A program made the position numbers and the translations under genes. The notes beneath the pieces are model-generated. The model worked only from the letters and a program-made list of their open reading frames with translations, was not told where the DNA came from and did not search any database. Positions 16,546-25,715 of a stretch of 64,000 nucleotides of DNA are shown here, piece after piece; within the stretch, counting starts at the first letter, position 1; every line of letters begins with the position of its first letter. This stretch comes from Planctomycetota bacterium (GTDB taxonomy: Bacteria; Planctomycetota; UBA1135): positions 1-64,000 of the forward strand of contig JAAESM010000074.1 of NCBI GenBank assembly GCA_024229395.1, given 5' to 3'.

Positions 16546-17607
16546 CTACTCTCGCAACCACAACGACGAATCGCCGTAGCTGTAGAAGCGCATCTCATGC
16601 TGGATCGCGGCGGCATAGGCCGTCTTCACGAAAGCAAGTCCATCCTGTGCACCTTGCGCCTGTGCAACGCCACCGACCAAGGCCAACAAGGTTGAACGCG
16701 GCGTATGAAAGTTGGTGATCAGCCCATCCACTAACTGGAACTCGAAGCCTGGCATGATCAGCAACTCGGTTTGCTCACGATCACCACCTGCCCAAGCTTC
16801 TAATGCTCGACACACCGTAGTCCCCACTGCAATCACGCGCCCACCACGTTCGCGACACAAACGCAACTGTTCCTCCAGTTCGGCGCCAACGTGAAAGCGC
16901 TCGGAATGCATGGGATGGTCCTCGATGTCCTCGGTATCGACAGGCAGGAAGGTGCCTTGCCCCACATGCAAAGTGACATGCGCGAACTGCACGCCCAAGT
17001 GCGCCAGATGCTGCAACATTTCTGCATCGAAATGCAAACTAGCCGTCGGCGCGGCGACGGAACCATCTTCCTGCGCCCACAAGGTTTGATAACGCTCGCG
17101 GTCCTCTGCAGAATCGTCGGCCTCTTCCGCGGCGATGCGCAAGCGGCGGATATAGGGTGGCAACGGCGTGGAACCGAACTGCTCGAGCAACGATGTCCAT
17201 GAATCGGAGATGAGTTTCTCAACGATCCATTCGCCACGCTCCAGCTTTTGCCCCAGCCGCAACAAGGGACCGGAATCGCCCGCCACCAACTCCACGCCTT
17301 CGCGCAAGCGCCCGCCCGACATCATGCACCGCGCGGTGCCGCTTGCATTCTCGTACAGGAACAAGCCATCGATCACACCGCCGGTCAACTTGTTCAACTT
17401 CAAGCGCGCTGGCAATACGCGCGTATCGTTCAGCACCAGTAAATCCCCACCGCGCAAGAACCCAGGCAAAGCCGTGAACTCGGTGAACTTCAACTCTTCA
17501 CTACCAGCGTGCGCCACCATCAATCGCGCCGACGCCCGCGTGGCTGGCGGGTGACTCGCAATCAAGCGCTCCGGTAAATCGAAGTCTAGGTCGCTGGTCT
17601 TAACCAC
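16546..17607 (-). CDS. queA: tRNA preQ1(34) S-adenosylmethionine ribosyltransferase-isomerase
   Basis: A protein of 353 aa, the normal QueA length. It transfers and isomerises the ribosyl group of SAM onto preQ1 in tRNA to form epoxyqueuosine. Family motifs: FDLPERLIASHPP near the N-terminus, VLNDTRVLPARL (about 57), PLPPYIRR (about 148), APTASLHFD (about 187), HVTLHVGQGTF (about 210) and ITNFHTPRSTLL (about 299). The start overlaps the 3' end of ino1 by 22 nt. Confidence 0.95.
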   Translation of the reverse strand: MVKTSDLDFDLPERLIASHPPATRASARLMVAHAGSEELKFTEFTALPGFLRGGDLLVLNDTRVLPARLKLNKLTGGVIDGLFLYENASGTARCMMSGGRLREGVELVAGDSGPLLRLGQKLERGEWIVEKLISDSWTSLLEQFGSTPLPPYIRRLRIAAEEADDSAEDRERYQTLWAQEDGSVAAPTASLHFDAEMLQHLAHLGVQFAHVTLHVGQGTFLPVDTEDIEDHPMHSERFHVGAELEEQLRLCRERGGRVIAVGTTVCRALEAWAGGDREQTELLIMPGFEFQLVDGLITNFHTPRSTLLALVGGVAQAQGAQDGLAFVKTAYAAAIQHEMRFYSYGDSSLWLRE

Positions 17608-18785
17608 TTGCGCAGCAGTTCCATTTGGCGATGGAAATCATGCTCTTCCACTTCGAGTGGTTGCTTGAAGAATGCTGCTGCTGCATGCAGTGGACCACCT
17701 TCGCCGCGACTTTGCGCCATCAAGGCCAAACGCGTCAAATCCAGAACAAGCGGTGCTGCAAGCGCTGAATCGCTGCCTTGCCAAGTGAACTGCAAGCTCA
17801 TCTTGGCGCCAAGAAAACCTTGGAAGTGGATGTAATCCATGGCGGTCTTCCAGTCATGCAGACTTGGTACGAAATCAATTCGCACGCCCACATGCATATT
17901 CGGACTCTCTTTCAAGATGGCTGGAAGCACGGCATCTTTATTCGCCACCTTAGTAGCCTTGCGATCCGGATCCTCCAGCGCCGCGCCATCCTTATTGCCC
18001 AACATGTTGAAACCTTCCCAAGACATCACATGCAAGCGCCGGTCGCGGAACATCGGCGCCAAGGATGTCTTCAGCAGAGTCTCGCCGGTCTTGCCATCGT
18101 TACCCAGCACCGACACATTCTTGCGCCGTGCATGCCCCGCCACTGCAGGTACCGTGGCGCCAGGAGCAGGTGTGAAGTTCACGAAGGGCACCTCTTCCTC
18201 GATCGCAGCAAGTGCATAGAGAATCGAGCGCGAGATATCCATTGGCGCGGTCATCAGCAACTTGATCGGGTCCGCTTCAGGATCCATCCAAGCCTCTGGC
18301 AAGTCACGCGAGCGTTCGGCCGACGCCAAGTAGACCACTACCGCTTTGCGCGTGCGCAACTCACTCATCCATTCACGGATGTCGCCGCGCAGGGCTTCGA
18401 CCATTTCCACCGGCGACAAGTCCAAGCGATCGGCGGAACGTCGGTCAACCAATTGACGGTCTTCCGGTTCCGGCACGCCAGGTGCGATCGACATCTCGAG
18501 GCGATCACGCAGCCCCCCACTCAACTCGACCAAGTCCGGTGGCAGCACGCCCGTGCGCGCAAGGTCATCCGCGGCACGATGGGCGTCGCCGGCGACATCC
18601 CAGCCGCGCACCGAGAAGCGTTCATAGTCCGCCCAATCAAGATCGGCGAACTCCGGTCCGGCCGTAACCATGCCGATTGGTGGCATGCCTGAGCGCAGGC
18701 CTTCAATGCCATGCAGCACCGTGGTGCCGATGGCGCCTCGTACGCCGACGAGAAATAGGCCAGTCTGGTTGGGGTCCGGGTTCAT
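17586..18785 (-). CDS. ino1: myo-inositol-1-phosphate synthase
   Basis: A protein of 399 aa that converts glucose 6-phosphate to 1D-myo-inositol 3-phosphate with NAD. The N-terminal Rossmann loop is VGVRGAIGTT (13-22). Catalytic-domain signatures include GNDGKTGETLLKT, SWEGFNMLGNKDG and FQGFLGAKMSLQFTW, all diagnostic of the family. The product feeds inositol lipids or soluble inositol compounds. The gene follows the YdjY-domain gene by 16 nt and overlaps queA, so all three are probably co-transcribed, though no functional tie is obvious. Confidence 0.95.
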   Translation of the reverse strand: MNPDPNQTGLFLVGVRGAIGTTVLHGIEGLRSGMPPIGMVTAGPEFADLDWADYERFSVRGWDVAGDAHRAADDLARTGVLPPDLVELSGGLRDRLEMSIAPGVPEPEDRQLVDRRSADRLDLSPVEMVEALRGDIREWMSELRTRKAVVVYLASAERSRDLPEAWMDPEADPIKLLMTAPMDISRSILYALAAIEEEVPFVNFTPAPGATVPAVAGHARRKNVSVLGNDGKTGETLLKTSLAPMFRDRRLHVMSWEGFNMLGNKDGAALEDPDRKATKVANKDAVLPAILKESPNMHVGVRIDFVPSLHDWKTAMDYIHFQGFLGAKMSLQFTWQGSDSALAAPLVLDLTRLALMAQSRGEGGPLHAAAAFFKQPLEVEEHDFHRQMELLRKWLRPAT

Positions 18786-18801
18786 GGCCTAAATCTTCGC
18801 A

Positions 18802-19650
18802 CTAGTTGGGGCCGTCGCCAAGCTCTTGACGGCTAAAAATAATCTCAACCGGGTGGCCGATGGCTGGCAGCATGTAAACATTTGGATACCAAATGCTCTG
18901 GTTATCGGCAGATGGGTCGGCGCCGGCCAGGATGTGGTTGGCTGGATCGAAGTTCACCAAGCTGACTAGGTTGCCCTCGCCTTGGGCTGCGTAGAACTCC
19001 TCGGCATCCTTGTGCGGGCGCACGAATCGCGACCCCAAGTAGACCCAACGACCGCGCTGATACGTGGTCTCATCACGAATGTTCAGCACCAGGTCCTCGG
19101 CGCGATAACGGTACCGCTCCATGCGTCCATTGAGCTCGCGCTCCCACTCGGCGTAGATGTAGAAACCATCGCCCTGCGCCGGCGTGTAGGAATACGGCGC
19201 CACTCCGGCTTGCACTTCTTCCATGGTTGGCGGCGGGTCGGTGGCGGTGTACTCGCCGTTGACGCCCTTCTCAGCGCCCAACAACAACATTGCGGCGTTG
19301 AGTGCCTCAGCGGCAATGCCTTCGGTGGCGAACATGGCCTCGTGATCTTTGCCCTGCGGCTGCATTACCAGCAGGTATTCGAGCGGCTCAATGCGCTGGC
19401 AAATGCGGGCATCGATGCGGATGGTTTGCTGGGTGGTGTTCACGGTCACACCCTGTTCCTGCAAAGCCGTCAGCACGGCGATCAGATTAGGATCTTGGCC
19501 ACTCGCTGGATCCTGCGCGCTTGCGGGTTCCTGCGTATTGGCGGGAGCCGGATTGCCATCCTGATTAGGAAGAGCGTTGGTTTTGGGCGTTGCGAAAATG
19601 CCCAAGGTGACCAATAGGCCAGCGGCGATCGTAAGGAGGAGCCTTGCCAT
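18802..19650 (-). CDS. Exported YdjY-domain protein
   Basis: A protein of 282 aa from the ATG at 19650; the longer frame to 19722 would overlap the upstream gene's end and lacks a signal at its N-terminus. A signal peptide (ARLLLTIAAGLLVTLGIFA) is followed by a low-complexity Pro/Ala/Gln linker with repeated EPAS and QDPAS units, then a YdjY-like domain (VTVNTTQQTIRIDARICQ and EYLLV, then HEAMFAT, with the hallmark Leu-rich ALNAAMLLLGAEKG). YdjY proteins are exported and of unknown function; some resemble ferredoxin-linked proteins. Confidence 0.7.
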   Translation of the reverse strand: MARLLLTIAAGLLVTLGIFATPKTNALPNQDGNPAPANTQEPASAQDPASGQDPNLIAVLTALQEQGVTVNTTQQTIRIDARICQRIEPLEYLLVMQPQGKDHEAMFATEGIAAEALNAAMLLLGAEKGVNGEYTATDPPPTMEEVQAGVAPYSYTPAQGDGFYIYAEWERELNGRMERYRYRAEDLVLNIRDETTYQRGRWVYLGSRFVRPHKDAEEFYAAQGEGNLVSLVNFDPANHILAGADPSADNQSIWYPNVYMLPAIGHPVEIIFSRQELGDGPN

Positions 19651-19657
19651 GATGCTC

Positions 19658-19663
19658 AGATTA
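19658..19663 (-). promoter_or_regulatory. Candidate -10 box (TAATCT) for the YdjY-domain gene
   Basis: TAATCT on the minus strand ends 7 nt before the ATG at 19650, within the 55-nt gap after the helical-repeat gene. No Shine-Dalgarno sequence is visible. Confidence 0.35.
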
Positions 19664-19705
19664 ACGCAGAGCAGCCGCGGCGGTTCAAAGTAAGGGAGCT
19701 CAGCG

Positions 19706-22120
19706 TTACTTTTTCCGCGCATCCGGAGGCGAAAGGCGCAGCAAGATGGCCTTCTCAGCGCTGACTAGCTCCTCATCCCCAACGCGCTCGGCGGCCTTGA
19801 TGACCGCAAGGCGAATCTCGGTCGACAGCGGCAGGTGAATCGCCCGACGTTGCTCCAGCTTCAGGGCCAGCTCCACTTCACTTTGATCGGTGGCGAATTC
19901 GGCCGCGGTGCCAAGGACATCGTCCTCGACCCACCCCTGAAGCAGGGTGTTCAGGTCTTCGATTGGGCGCTGCTCTTGAGTGACTTGAGAAAGGAGTTTC
20001 TGCTCCGCCAAGCGATCATGGATCAAGGCCCAACCATTGCCAAGCGGCGCGAAAGACTCGGCAATCACGCGTGGCATATTGCGCAAGTTCTCCGGCTGGT
20101 CGAGCAAGCGTTGTAAGGCGGAATCCGCAGTCTCACCGAAAGGTAAGCGACTGGCAGCCAAACCTGCGACGCGCATTTGATTCTCTACATGCAAGCTGCG
20201 TTGCGCCAAGTCATCGAACCAATCACTAGACGTTTGTGGAGAGGCGCGCGTCAAAAATGCAGCGCTGATCAACAAGGCGTCGGCACTGACCTTGCTGGTG
20301 TCGAAGTCTTCGGGCAGGACCAACGCTTGCGGTTGCCGCGTGCGCACGCAGGAAACATAAGATGCGACCAGGGTGGCCAACTCCGGGTAGTCGTTCTCGA
20401 AACGATAGAGCTGACTCCATGCTTCGCCATCGCGGTTGGTGCTTTGCAGTTGTAGTAAGTGCTCGGCAAGCGCCATGGATAGTTTGATGTGATCATCTTC
20501 GGCCTTGCGCTCGCCGTAGGTTCGCCAAATTACGCTGCGTAATCCACGTTGTTCGTCTTCGTCGAACATAGCTGGCGGTGCGAAGGCGGTCGCGATTGCC
20601 CACTGCTGCCATTCCTCATTGCTACTCAGCAGCATCAACTCCAACAGGGTTGCCAGCACTTCATAATCATGCGGGATCGGATCGCGCCACTGGCTAAGCA
20701 GGTCCTGCGCCTCGGGAATCGCCGCCAAGGTGCGCATGGCAACCACGCGCGCGCTGGTCGCTTTGGTCGCATCCGACACATAATCGCGTAACAGCAACAA
20801 GTCCTCCATTTCGCCGCTGGAAGCCAAAACGCGCAAAGCTTTGCCCTGTTCCGAGGGCAACAACTCAGGCAACAAAGCTCGCAAGTAGTCACGGGCGTCG
20901 GCCGACGTCTGCGCGCGCGCCAAGGTGAGCGGGTAGAGGATGTGCTTGGGAAGGTTCTCGACGCTGAGCAACGATGGCAGCAGTGGATCAACCTCTTCCG
21001 AGTGAGTCAGATAACGCACCACATTGCGCGCGGTGTTGCCCTTCGACCAACCGCCCTCAGTCAACCATTGCATGGCCGTCTGCTTAGCTGCGGGCAGCGA
21101 AAGGCTGGCAATGTTGACCATCCATTGACCGCGTTGGTTCAGCGACATGCCTGGCGCACGATCCAGGAATGCGTCGAGCAATGTTTGCTCACTGGAGAAC
21201 TGCGGAATCAGGATCTGCGCAAGTTGCCGCATGTCGCGACCAGCGGAATCCAACTCTCCGATTAAGGCGGCGGTGATGGCAGGATCCTTGCCTCCCTGTG
21301 CAAGCGCCGACAAGGCAGCGGCGCGGTAGGAAGGTTCGATGCCTTGCGTCATGTCATAGATGCGCAGTCGTGCCCCCGTGGTAGATTCGTTCATGGCCCA
21401 CAGCTGCAATGCGAACTGTGCCACGAAGCCGTCGGCATGGGTGGCAAGTTGTTCCAGAGCAGGCAAGTCCTCTGCGCTAACACAAGTGCGCCATGCGCCG
21501 AAGACGCGACGCAAGAATGGCGCCTGACTATCGGTTTGGATCACCGACAGGATTTGCTTCAAGGCCGTTCGCCCATCCCGCAAGATCAGCGATTCCGCCA
21601 CACGCCCGCGATCAGGCGCGGGGTTCTCTTCCATCAGGACGAACTCCATCAGGGCATCGCGAACATCATCCAAGGGTGCCTCAAGCAGCAGGTTCAACAA
21701 ATCCGTGCGCCGTGGAATGTCTTCCTGCTTTAGCATCCAAGCGATCTGACTAGCCGACCCGCTATCCACATGACCGCGCAGGCGTGCATAGGTGGCATCT
21801 TGCCAAGTAAGCGGAATGAGATCCGCTGCCCAGAAATCCAGCACTGCCAACACCGCCACTTGGCGATCGGCCAAGGACAAGCGATCCTGCATGGACTCGG
21901 CATGGGTGCTCGGAACCAAGTGGGCCAACTGCCAAGCGAGCCGCGCCTCCATTCCTTCTTCGGCTTCAGGTGCGGGGCCGGAGTAACCATCGAAGATCCA
22001 CACTTCGTATTTCTGATCGGGCCGATGATTGACCGATGCACGATCAGCTTGCTGCACGGCCGACAAGCTTGCCGCACTGAAACAAAGGCCGAACAGGATG
22101 AGCCAAAGACTTGCTTTCAC
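19706..22120 (-). CDS. Large exported alpha-helical repeat protein, unknown function
   Basis: A protein of 804 aa from a GTG at 22120, chosen because it makes a GTGA overlap with the nnrD stop and opens directly into a signal peptide (VKASLWLILFGLCFSAASLSA). After about residue 100 the chain is a long series of 30-40 residue helical pairs with recurrent Ala/Leu patterns (LSALAQGGKDPAITAAL, MRTLAAIPEAQDLL), resembling HEAT-type repeats. No catalytic motif is seen. Such exported HEAT-like proteins are frequent in Planctomycetota and may be scaffolds. Confidence 0.7.
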   Translation of the reverse strand: MKASLWLILFGLCFSAASLSAVQQADRASVNHRPDQKYEVWIFDGYSGPAPEAEEGMEARLAWQLAHLVPSTHAESMQDRLSLADRQVAVLAVLDFWAADLIPLTWQDATYARLRGHVDSGSASQIAWMLKQEDIPRRTDLLNLLLEAPLDDVRDALMEFVLMEENPAPDRGRVAESLILRDGRTALKQILSVIQTDSQAPFLRRVFGAWRTCVSAEDLPALEQLATHADGFVAQFALQLWAMNESTTGARLRIYDMTQGIEPSYRAAALSALAQGGKDPAITAALIGELDSAGRDMRQLAQILIPQFSSEQTLLDAFLDRAPGMSLNQRGQWMVNIASLSLPAAKQTAMQWLTEGGWSKGNTARNVVRYLTHSEEVDPLLPSLLSVENLPKHILYPLTLARAQTSADARDYLRALLPELLPSEQGKALRVLASSGEMEDLLLLRDYVSDATKATSARVVAMRTLAAIPEAQDLLSQWRDPIPHDYEVLATLLELMLLSSNEEWQQWAIATAFAPPAMFDEDEQRGLRSVIWRTYGERKAEDDHIKLSMALAEHLLQLQSTNRDGEAWSQLYRFENDYPELATLVASYVSCVRTRQPQALVLPEDFDTSKVSADALLISAAFLTRASPQTSSDWFDDLAQRSLHVENQMRVAGLAASRLPFGETADSALQRLLDQPENLRNMPRVIAESFAPLGNGWALIHDRLAEQKLLSQVTQEQRPIEDLNTLLQGWVEDDVLGTAAEFATDQSEVELALKLEQRRAIHLPLSTEIRLAVIKAAERVGDEELVSAEKAILLRLSPPDARKK

Positions 22121-23013
22121 TGTGCCGCCTCCGTTGGATTTGCGCGCCACTTTTGCATGGCTTTTGAGATCCACATGGCCAAGTCGGAAGCGGTCAGGCC
22201 ATCGTGCCCCCATTCGGCCACGAACATGTCGCCAGCCAAACCATGCAGATAGACACCTAAACGCGCTGCTTCCCGAGGCTCAAGTCCAGCCGCCAACAAG
22301 GCGCCGATATGACCGCTCAGTACATCGCCGCTGCCTGCAGTTGCCATGCCCACATTGCCGCTTTGGTTTTGCCAACAAGGAGATTCTTGCTGCTGTACCA
22401 AAGTACCTGCACCTTTGAGCACCACAGTTGCTGCGGTCTTCGCGCTGAATGCAGCGATGGCAGCACTGCGATCTTGTTGAACATCGGCGGCCGACGACCA
22501 TCCGAGTAGGCGAGCGGCTTCGCCAGGGTGTGGAGTGAGGATCATGTGTGGAGTACAGATTCCAAGGTCAACGTTGCTGGCAGCGAGGTGGTTCAAACCG
22601 TCGGCATCGATCAACACAGGCAACTCGGGTTGCTGGCTTTGTAGTTCGCTCAAAAGTTGTGGCAACCAGATGGATTCACTGGGAGCACCCAATCCAGGGC
22701 CGAGCACCACTGCTTGGCAGCGTTGCGCCAACTCCAGCATGGTTGCGAGGTCAGCACTTTGCAGTTGTTGTCGGTCTGAATCGCCGCAGCAGTGGACCAT
22801 GGCTGCCGGGACGGCCTTGGTCAATGCGGGCAGCAAGGATGCGGGACAAACCACTTCCACATATCCTGCGCCACTACGCAACGCTGCAGTGGCAGCCAAA
22901 GCGACCGCGCCCGCCATGCCGTTGGAACCAGCGATCAACAGCACGCGACCACAGTCGCCTTTATGGGCATCCTGTGCGCGTGGTGGCAATGCGGGTAGTG
23001 GGTTGGGATTCAT
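22117..23013 (-). CDS. nnrD: ADP/ATP-dependent NAD(P)H-hydrate dehydratase
   Basis: A protein of 298 aa from the ATG at 23013. It repairs hydrated NADH and NADPH. Family motifs: GRVLLIAGSNGMAGA (about 22-36), VLGPGLG, LTPHPGEAARLLG and GSGDVLSGHIGALLA (catalytic Asp in the last). Only the dehydratase domain is present; the epimerase (NnrE) part often fused at the N-terminus is absent. It is divergent from the methyltransferase gene and co-translated with the helical-repeat gene downstream. Confidence 0.92.
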   Translation of the reverse strand: MNPNPLPALPPRAQDAHKGDCGRVLLIAGSNGMAGAVALAATAALRSGAGYVEVVCPASLLPALTKAVPAAMVHCCGDSDRQQLQSADLATMLELAQRCQAVVLGPGLGAPSESIWLPQLLSELQSQQPELPVLIDADGLNHLAASNVDLGICTPHMILTPHPGEAARLLGWSSAADVQQDRSAAIAAFSAKTAATVVLKGAGTLVQQQESPCWQNQSGNVGMATAGSGDVLSGHIGALLAAGLEPREAARLGVYLHGLAGDMFVAEWGHDGLTASDLAMWISKAMQKWRANPTEAAQ

Positions 23014-23136
23014 GATCCGTATCGAGGATATCGTGGACCAAGGATATCGTGGTAGCCTGCCGGAGTGTCCTTGCCGCGAGATGCCCGCGGGCTGACGGCA
23101 TACGAACGCAGCCACATTCGTTTACTCTGTAGCGAG

Positions 23137-23805
23137 ATGGCTGACCCACGCCCCACCAAACTCGAGGTATACCGTTCCGAATCGGTGGCCCGTGATTACG
23201 ACCAGCGCTGGGCTGGTTCGATCGGTGCAAAGCGTGATGCGCGCAAGGCCAAGGCATTGCGACGCGCCCTGACTTGCTTGGAAGAGCACAGCGGCGAACG
23301 CGCTTCCAGCCTGCTCGATATTCCATGCGGTACGGGTCGTTTTTCACAACTCTGGGATGATCGAGAAATGCATGTATTTGGTGCGGATTTAGCTCTGCCC
23401 ATGCTGCACGAGGCACAAAATAAATACCCTGATTCCACTTATTTAGCTGCTGACATGGCCAAACTGCCATTTGCCGACAACAGCGTCGATGTGGCGATTT
23501 GCGTGCGTTTCATGCATTTGGTCCGAGACCCTGAATTACGCGTGTGTTTCTTGCGAGAACTGCAAAGAGTTTCGCGTTTGGGGGCGATTTTGGATTACAG
23601 ACACGGCTATACCTTGCGTGTTTGGGGCCGCCATCTGCGTTATCGCGTTGGCATGCGTGCCGGCAAACCAGCCAATCCGTCGCCGCGACAAGTACGTGCA
23701 GAGATTGATCAGGCGGGCTGGAAAAGACTCGATTGGATTGCAGTTCACCGCGCGCCTCTTTTGTCCGATAAGGTCTTGATTCCGGTGGTTAGAGCGGATT
23801 CTTAG
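23137..23805 (+). CDS. Class I SAM-dependent methyltransferase
   Basis: A protein of 222 aa from the ATG at 23137; a GTG at 23065 would add 24 residues. Motif I is LLDIPCGTGRFS (about residue 60), the acidic residue after strand 2 is in VFGADLA, motif II/III is MAKLPFADNSVDVAICVRFMHLV, then RVSRLGAIL. This is the Methyltransf_11 type pattern. The C-terminal half carries basic residues (RVWGRHLRYRVGMRAGK). Substrate unknown. It precedes ygfZ by 24 nt. Confidence 0.8.
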   Translation: MADPRPTKLEVYRSESVARDYDQRWAGSIGAKRDARKAKALRRALTCLEEHSGERASSLLDIPCGTGRFSQLWDDREMHVFGADLALPMLHEAQNKYPDSTYLAADMAKLPFADNSVDVAICVRFMHLVRDPELRVCFLRELQRVSRLGAILDYRHGYTLRVWGRHLRYRVGMRAGKPANPSPRQVRAEIDQAGWKRLDWIAVHRAPLLSDKVLIPVVRADS

Positions 23806-23817
23806 GCCGCGAAATCC

Positions 23818-23823
23818 TAGAAT
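23818..23823 (+). promoter_or_regulatory. Candidate -10 box (TAGAAT) for ygfZ
   Basis: TAGAAT lies 6 nt upstream of the ATG at 23830 in the short gap after the methyltransferase gene. Transcription from it would begin at or very near the start codon. Confidence 0.35.
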
Positions 23824-23829
23824 ATAGGC

Positions 23830-24909
23830 ATGAAGATCATCTCAACTCCACTAGAGCGAACCTTCCGCGAATGGGGTGCTGACTTCCTCGAGATGGACCA
23901 CATTCGTTTGCCTTTGCGCGTCGCTGGCGCAGGTCAAGAATACGAAGCTGCCCGCACGGCAACGATGCTTGCCGACGGCGGTGACCGCGCTTGGATCGAG
24001 ATGCGTGGCTACGATTTGGTTGATTTCTTGCAGCGCATTTTGTCCTCGGATGTTTCCAAGCTGGAACCCGGTACGGGCCAATGGTCCGCAATGCTCGATG
24101 GCAAAGGTCATTGGATCGCCGATCTGCTTCTGTATCGACTCGTAGCTACGGAGGGTGAAATGCGGATTGGGATTGACATGCCCACCGAGTGTTACAACCA
24201 CATGCTCGAGAAGGTCGAGCTCTATCACTTTGCCGAAGACCTCGAGTACCTAACTCCTGAACCAACACGCCTTTTGCTGATTGGCCCTGGATCCATGGAC
24301 TCGGCCGCGCAAATTGGCTTTGCCTTCGACAACGATAATGAGTTCGCGAGCCAGCGTTTCGACAACTGCACCATGCTGCGCCGACCTGACCGCGGCAGTG
24401 ATTGCGTGGAGTTGCTCGGCGATGAAGAGGTCGTCATTGGCCTCGCAGAGAACTTGAAGGAGCAAGGCGCTGTTCCCGGTGGATGGGTCGCTCTTGATAT
24501 CTTGCGCGTGGAAGCTGGACGCCCTCGCTGGGGTTCGGACTTCGATCAACATGTGACCTTGCCGGCCAGCAATGAATGGCATCGCGCATCGATCACCAAG
24601 GGTTGCTACGCCGGCCAAGAGGTCATCGCCAAGATCAATACCTATGGTGAATCGCCACGACAACTTTGCCGCCTGTTGTTCGATGGTGAGCCGCGTCCAT
24701 TGGTGGGCGCAGAGATCCATGATGCAGAGGGCCACAAGATGGGCCGCGTTACTTCGTGGGTTTGGTCGCCGCAGGAAAACCGTGCCGTCGGCCTTGGCAT
24801 GTTACGCCGACGTATCGCGATTGATGGCGTGGAGGTCGATGCGATCGATCCTCAAGACGGAACAGCTGTGAAGGCCACCGTCGCAGTTCCAGAGAAGGTC
24901 TTCGGTTGA
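23830..24909 (+). CDS. ygfZ: Folate-binding protein YgfZ (GcvT-like)
   Basis: A protein of 359 aa with the GcvT/aminomethyltransferase fold. The diagnostic signature KGCYAGQE is at residues 257-264, with the conserved Cys at 259. YgfZ uses tetrahydrofolate and helps in assembly or repair of Fe-S clusters in certain enzymes. It lacks the features of true GcvT, and no glycine-cleavage genes are nearby. Its stop overlaps the TTG start of the next gene in a TTGA junction. Confidence 0.9.
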   Translation: MKIISTPLERTFREWGADFLEMDHIRLPLRVAGAGQEYEAARTATMLADGGDRAWIEMRGYDLVDFLQRILSSDVSKLEPGTGQWSAMLDGKGHWIADLLLYRLVATEGEMRIGIDMPTECYNHMLEKVELYHFAEDLEYLTPEPTRLLLIGPGSMDSAAQIGFAFDNDNEFASQRFDNCTMLRRPDRGSDCVELLGDEEVVIGLAENLKEQGAVPGGWVALDILRVEAGRPRWGSDFDQHVTLPASNEWHRASITKGCYAGQEVIAKINTYGESPRQLCRLLFDGEPRPLVGAEIHDAEGHKMGRVTSWVWSPQENRAVGLGMLRRRIAIDGVEVDAIDPQDGTAVKATVAVPEKVFG

Positions 24910-25706
24910 GCAATCTGCCGCGACTGGCATTAGCAGCGGTCATCACACTGTTGGCCTTGGTGTTCCTTGCATCGGTGTTGTTCCCGCCGGTTGGTGAGCG
25001 CGACCTTGCTGCCAATGAGGAACCGCAATATCCACTGCCGGCCAACAAGGGCACCAGCAAGGAGTTGCCCGGCCCCTTGCAGATGGAAGATGTCTTCGAG
25101 CGCGTAGAAGTTGCAGTCGAACCGACCTTCCACAATCTGCACGTAACGGTGTTCGCTGGCGATGGCGCGGCTTTGGCAAACGCCGAGGTCCTGGTTTTCC
25201 AAACCGACGGCATCCGTAAAAGCCCGTCGGTGAGCGCCAAGACCGATTTGGAAGGCAAGCTGTATGTGAAGTGGCTGCCGGAAGGAAGCTACCGCATTGA
25301 GGCGCGCCATGAGTTGTACTTCGCCTCCACCGACAGTGAGTTTGCAATCCCGGGCAAGACGTCGGCAAAGGTGGAACTCGCCTTGAAGCTTGGGGCCAAG
25401 TTGAGCGGCGAGTTACGCCGCAGTGATGACGCTTCCTTTGTGCACGGCGTGGTGCGCTTGCTCAATGAAGAAGAAGGCCTGGACTATGTACTGACGGCAG
25501 ATGCCCATGGAAATTTTCACAGCGAGACACTGGTGCCTGGTTTGTGGCGCGTGGAGTGGGCCAAGAACATTAATGCCGATGCTGAACCCACATTGCGCTT
25601 CGATGCGGCCATGGCGCCCGGCAATCACCGACGCCTACGCTTCACACTCCCTGCCGCCGGCAAGGAGCATGAGGAGCAAGCAAGCGTTGCTGAGATCTTC
25701 GAGTAA
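24906..25706 (+). CDS. Membrane-anchored protein with a carboxypeptidase-regulatory-like domain
   Basis: A protein of 266 aa from a TTG at 24906 overlapping the ygfZ stop by 4 nt. An N-terminal hydrophobic helix (about residues 5-26) anchors it. The mature part has Ig-like beta strands (HNLHVTVFAGDGAALANAEVLVF, split by turns, then TDLEGKLYVKWLPEGSYRIEA), the pattern of carboxypeptidase-regulatory/transthyretin-like domains; a second repeat may begin near GAKLSGELRRSDD. Function unknown. Confidence 0.65.
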   Translation: MSNLPRLALAAVITLLALVFLASVLFPPVGERDLAANEEPQYPLPANKGTSKELPGPLQMEDVFERVEVAVEPTFHNLHVTVFAGDGAALANAEVLVFQTDGIRKSPSVSAKTDLEGKLYVKWLPEGSYRIEARHELYFASTDSEFAIPGKTSAKVELALKLGAKLSGELRRSDDASFVHGVVRLLNEEEGLDYVLTADAHGNFHSETLVPGLWRVEWAKNINADAEPTLRFDAAMAPGNHRRLRFTLPAAGKEHEEQASVAEIFE

Positions 25707-25715
25707 CCACCTCAA

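Noticed and set aside
17778..18692. A 304-codon plus-strand open frame
   Set aside because: It lies within and antisense to ino1, a well-conserved gene.
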